A DNA stretch of 64,000 bases from Trileptium ribeirensis (lineage: Eukaryota > Nematoda > Enoplea > Enoplida > Thoracostomopsidae). Shown here in pieces: positions 62,401-64,000 of the stretch. The position numbers and the translations under genes were made by a program. Under the pieces are notes generated by a model, which was given only the letters and a program-made list of their open reading frames with translations, was not told where the DNA came from and ran no database searches. Numbering within the stretch: the stretch's first letter is position 1; the number at the start of each line of letters is the position of its first letter. Where the stretch lies: positions 1 through 64,000 of the forward strand of contig JASANE010020350.1 of the NCBI GenBank assembly GCA_030248225.1, in the 5' to 3' direction.

Positions 62401-64000
62401 GTTATCGAACCCGGGTTTAATTGGTCAGTTCGTCGTACTACCCATATGAAAGTTCGTGTTCAATTCACGGTCGACATTTATTCTTTTGTGAATTTTAAAA
62501 AGTTTTCGTTGCAGCAAATATATGAGTGCATGACGTATAAAACGTAATTATATTAATGCATGAAGCTCCAACGAAAGGTAGTTCAAAGAAGGCTTTGCTA
62601 TCGCATTGATAACCATTACTAAAACCAAGAGTGCAGTAGGGAAGAGTGTGACACTTCCCTGCACTCGAATGTCAGCCCATGTTTGATTACACGGGCGTTT
62701 TCGATCGGGCCCTCCCACCAATTTCTGAGGGAGGTCGGGTTATAAGCAGCTGCTGGTTCAACCAACCCCCAGAAATGGGGGGGGGTCAGGCCGAAAACGC
62801 CCGTATCATCAAACACGGGCTAAAATGTGAGTGCAGGGAAGTATCATACTCTCCCCTAATGCACTCTTGCTATAACGTAGATCTATAAATGTTAGGTTCA
62901 TAGGCCAAAGCCAACTCTGTTTTGGTTCGAAAATATCTGGCACAATTATATGTATGTTAATAAGTGTAAAACAGACGTCATTCTGAACATATGGCTAGAT
63001 AATTGCTATATATGATTTTAAAGCATTAACTACAACGATGCTGGTAACCATTACTTCAGAAGCTGATATTATCTTTTAGTACTAATTTCTCTGTTCGCCT
63101 AAAATCATTCCAGAAAGCAAAAACCATGTATGCCGAAGTTTGACAGGGGTCGTGGAATGTGAAATGAGTGCGGCCCAAGTGGAATGATATACAAAATGAA
63201 AATTGTCAAAATTCAACTTCCAATCTATAAAATAGTTGATAAATAGCATTAAAATTACGATGTTAATAACATGAAACCCTATTTTTAAACAAACTTTTAC
63301 TTTGATTTATAAAAATTTTTTAGCTTCCGAAGGCAATTGTGTGATGAGCTGGCCATTGAAAAAGATGCTTTTGCTGCTACATTACCGTGTCGGCAAACAT
63401 ATTAATCATGATTACAATAACATGTTTTGTTTACTAATGTGCACAACGAGGAGCGTAGATAAAAGGGCATAAGGTGCCTCTTGGTAGTAGTGTAATGTCT
63501 CACTACGCTTGCGTGAATAGCGTAGCTTCAATGAGCGAGTTGATCGATGCCTGTGGTGTAGTGGTAGCGCGATAGTGTTGCAAGGTAAAGGCCCTGATTC
63601 GAATACAGGACGTTCCAATGTTAGATCTTTCGTGCGCTAGGCTCCCATCAACTCACACTGAACCAATGCTATTTACTCTAGCGTAGTGAGTGTTACAGTA
63701 TAAAATCTTACGTACTTTAATCCACGAACAATGGTTGTTAGTAATTACTATAGGCCCCTCGCGATTACAAGGCTGTTCCAAAACTTTATCTATGGCTCCA
63801 CTCCTGTGCAAGCAACTCACTTTGTCGTTTTAAAATCACCATTTCGTGCTGATCGTTCTCGTTCAATGTTGGTAACGTAGCGCCGAAATTGTTGTATACG
63901 TGCGTTTGCGACGGAACCAAATCCAAATGCTGCATCGGAATGGTTTTGATATTCTGTTGTTGTTGCGTTTCACTGAATATCGAGGTTGGAACGTAGTAAG
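50757..64000 (-). CDS. Gene B: divergent Patched-related membrane protein, five exons visible, 5' end off window
   Basis: Minus-strand exons 64000-63821, 61834-60810, 59749-59599, 57897-57544 and 53401-50757 join in phase to at least 1450 residues. Layout follows Patched-related proteins: a cytosolic Gln/Asn-rich N-terminus, TM1, a large loop, a sterol-sensing-domain-like block, a second RND half and a C-tail of about 475 residues. Both core motifs are gone: where GVDD should be it reads GVIAHFMF (452-459), and in TM10 GLTYTS replaces GxxxD (873-878). The fold is probably kept while cation-coupled transport is lost; that is inference. Two introns share position and phase with gene A. A Met at 61865 could start a shorter form, but it sits in the polypyrimidine tract of a good acceptor, so I prefer the spliced model. 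Confidence 0.83.
55172..55450 (-). mobile_element. MITE, GCTCAAATTTTGATC family, copy in gene B last intron
   Basis: The right end GAGCAAAAAGTTTGAGC, GTGTGAACACGCCTT matches the right end of 43190. The interior matches gene A's copy in reverse complement, so relative to the direction of each gene the two copies have the same orientation. Its left end is truncated compared with the other copy. Confidence 0.8.
56325..56371 (+). other. tRNA-like A-box and B-box words, probably a decayed SINE head
   Basis: TGAGATAGCTCGGTGG (A-box-like) and GGGCTCGATCC (B-box-like) are 35 bases apart, shorter than in real tRNAs. No acceptor stem can be drawn. It lies inside a gene B intron. Confidence 0.3.
57544..57897 (-). 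CDS. Gene B exon 4: TM4-TM6 of the altered sterol-sensing domain
   Basis: The acceptor TTATTTTAG precedes GTGTAATTGC. It reads VIAHFMFNLITSWRKYGHED, the counterpart of IGVDDMFLMLAAWRK in gene A, then GIEGTSVIVYFVSVSLAYGA (TM5) and TITMVLALVFIVTFFASTLF (TM6). The donor GTACGT at 57543 leaves one base, which fits the next exon. Confidence 0.8.
59599..59749 (-). CDS. Gene B exon 3: TM3 region
   Basis: The 151-base exon follows ATTTATTTCAG and reads KLWTGFAAGVACCATVISGY through AALFPLT, the counterpart of the family's KPWLG-type TM3 segment. The donor is GGTTAAT, phase 1, the same intron position as before IGVDD in gene A. Confidence 0.75.
60810..61834 (-). CDS. Gene B exon 2: TM1, first extracellular loop, TM2
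   Basis: It follows TTTTTTTACAG with phase 1. TM1 is IPLLFIALPLIAAMICYVGV. The loop carries GIDLMSRSDFAVV and FGGIRLTPSQILQSAEALRM, matching the GGV...IMDAKG segment of gene A but without the intron found there. TM2 is YLGISVAVCILWCIIYF. The donor is GTTAGT at 60809, phase 0. Confidence 0.8.
62626..62869. mobile_element. Foldback element with arms of about 110 bp
   Basis: The left arm from CAAGAGTGCAGTAGGGAAG and the right arm ending ATGCACTCTTG are inverted copies with scattered mismatches (shared words CTTCCCTGCACTC, CCCGTGTTTGAT or CCCATGTTTGAT, ACGGGCGTTTTCG). Each arm's outer end itself folds (GTGCAG...CTTCCCTGCAC). The centre is C/G-rich. It lies in the first visible intron of gene B. 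Mirror-image ORFs of 65-69 codons come from the symmetry and are not genes. Confidence 0.85.
63547..63616 (+). other. tRNA-like sequence, probable tRNA pseudogene or SINE head
   Basis: TGGTGTAGTGG (63554-63564, A-box) and GATTCGAATAC (63596-63606, B-box) are at tRNA-like spacing of 42 bases. The T-arm pairs at four of five positions around TTCGAAT, but the acceptor and anticodon stems do not form. An apparent GCA in the anticodon place means little without a stem. Confidence 0.4.
63821..64000 (-). CDS. Gene B first visible exon (partial)
   Basis: The frame is open from the window edge to a GTGAGT donor at 63820, reading YYVPTSIFSETQQQQNIKT through NENDQHEMVILKRQ. It is hydrophilic and Gln/Asn-rich. 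Phase 1 fits the acceptor at 61835, giving KRQ-K-TFEISRL. It is probably the cytosolic N-terminal extension; the start lies outside. Confidence 0.6.

Noticed and set aside
62619..62888. Paired ORFs of similar sequence on opposite strands
   Set aside because: They are mirror images created by the foldback arms.

Overview
This window looks like nuclear DNA of a multicellular animal, most likely a nematode. It is AT-rich over most of its length, its genes are split by GT-AG introns of about 0.9 to 4.1 kb, and its only two recognisable protein-coding genes are Patched-related (RND/sterol-sensing-domain) proteins, a family greatly expanded in nematodes. A repeat family carrying tandem TTAGGC-like words, the nematode telomere unit, is weak extra support. 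The species cannot be told from this sequence.

Layout. 1-6586: richer in G+C than the rest, with no gene I can recognise. 6587-15801: a decayed LTR retrotransposon read on the minus strand. It has two LTRs of about 1.75 kb, a broken gag next to the 5' LTR, a long acidic frameshifted region and no reverse transcriptase that I can find. About 205 bp inside the LTR lies in opposite orientation in the two copies. 15802-33772: repeat-dominated intergenic DNA holding a small TIR transposon (17995-18537), a broken CR1/jockey-like LINE (18836-20792), miniature elements (22172, 26819), a 276-bp tandem duplication, a 51-bp minisatellite with a 17-residue periodic ORF, and several diverged duplications. 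33773-35170: a larger member of the 17995 TIR family.

35805-46863 (+) is Patched-related gene A, five exons, 1385 residues as reconstructed. 50757 to beyond 64000 (-) is Patched-related gene B, five exons visible, its 5' end off the right edge. The genes converge with about 3.9 kb between stop codons. They share two phase-1 intron positions and both carry very long low-complexity C-terminal tails, so they look like old tandem-inverted paralogs. Gene A keeps the charged GVDD and GxxxD motifs of the transmembrane core. Gene B has lost both, suggesting a paralog without proton-relay function.

The most unusual non-coding signal is a non-autonomous TIR transposon family with 3-bp TAA target duplications. 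Its interior is studded with the perfect palindrome GTTCGCGAAC and its half-sites. Splice sites, frames and repeat boundaries were worked out by eye; there is no transcript evidence here.
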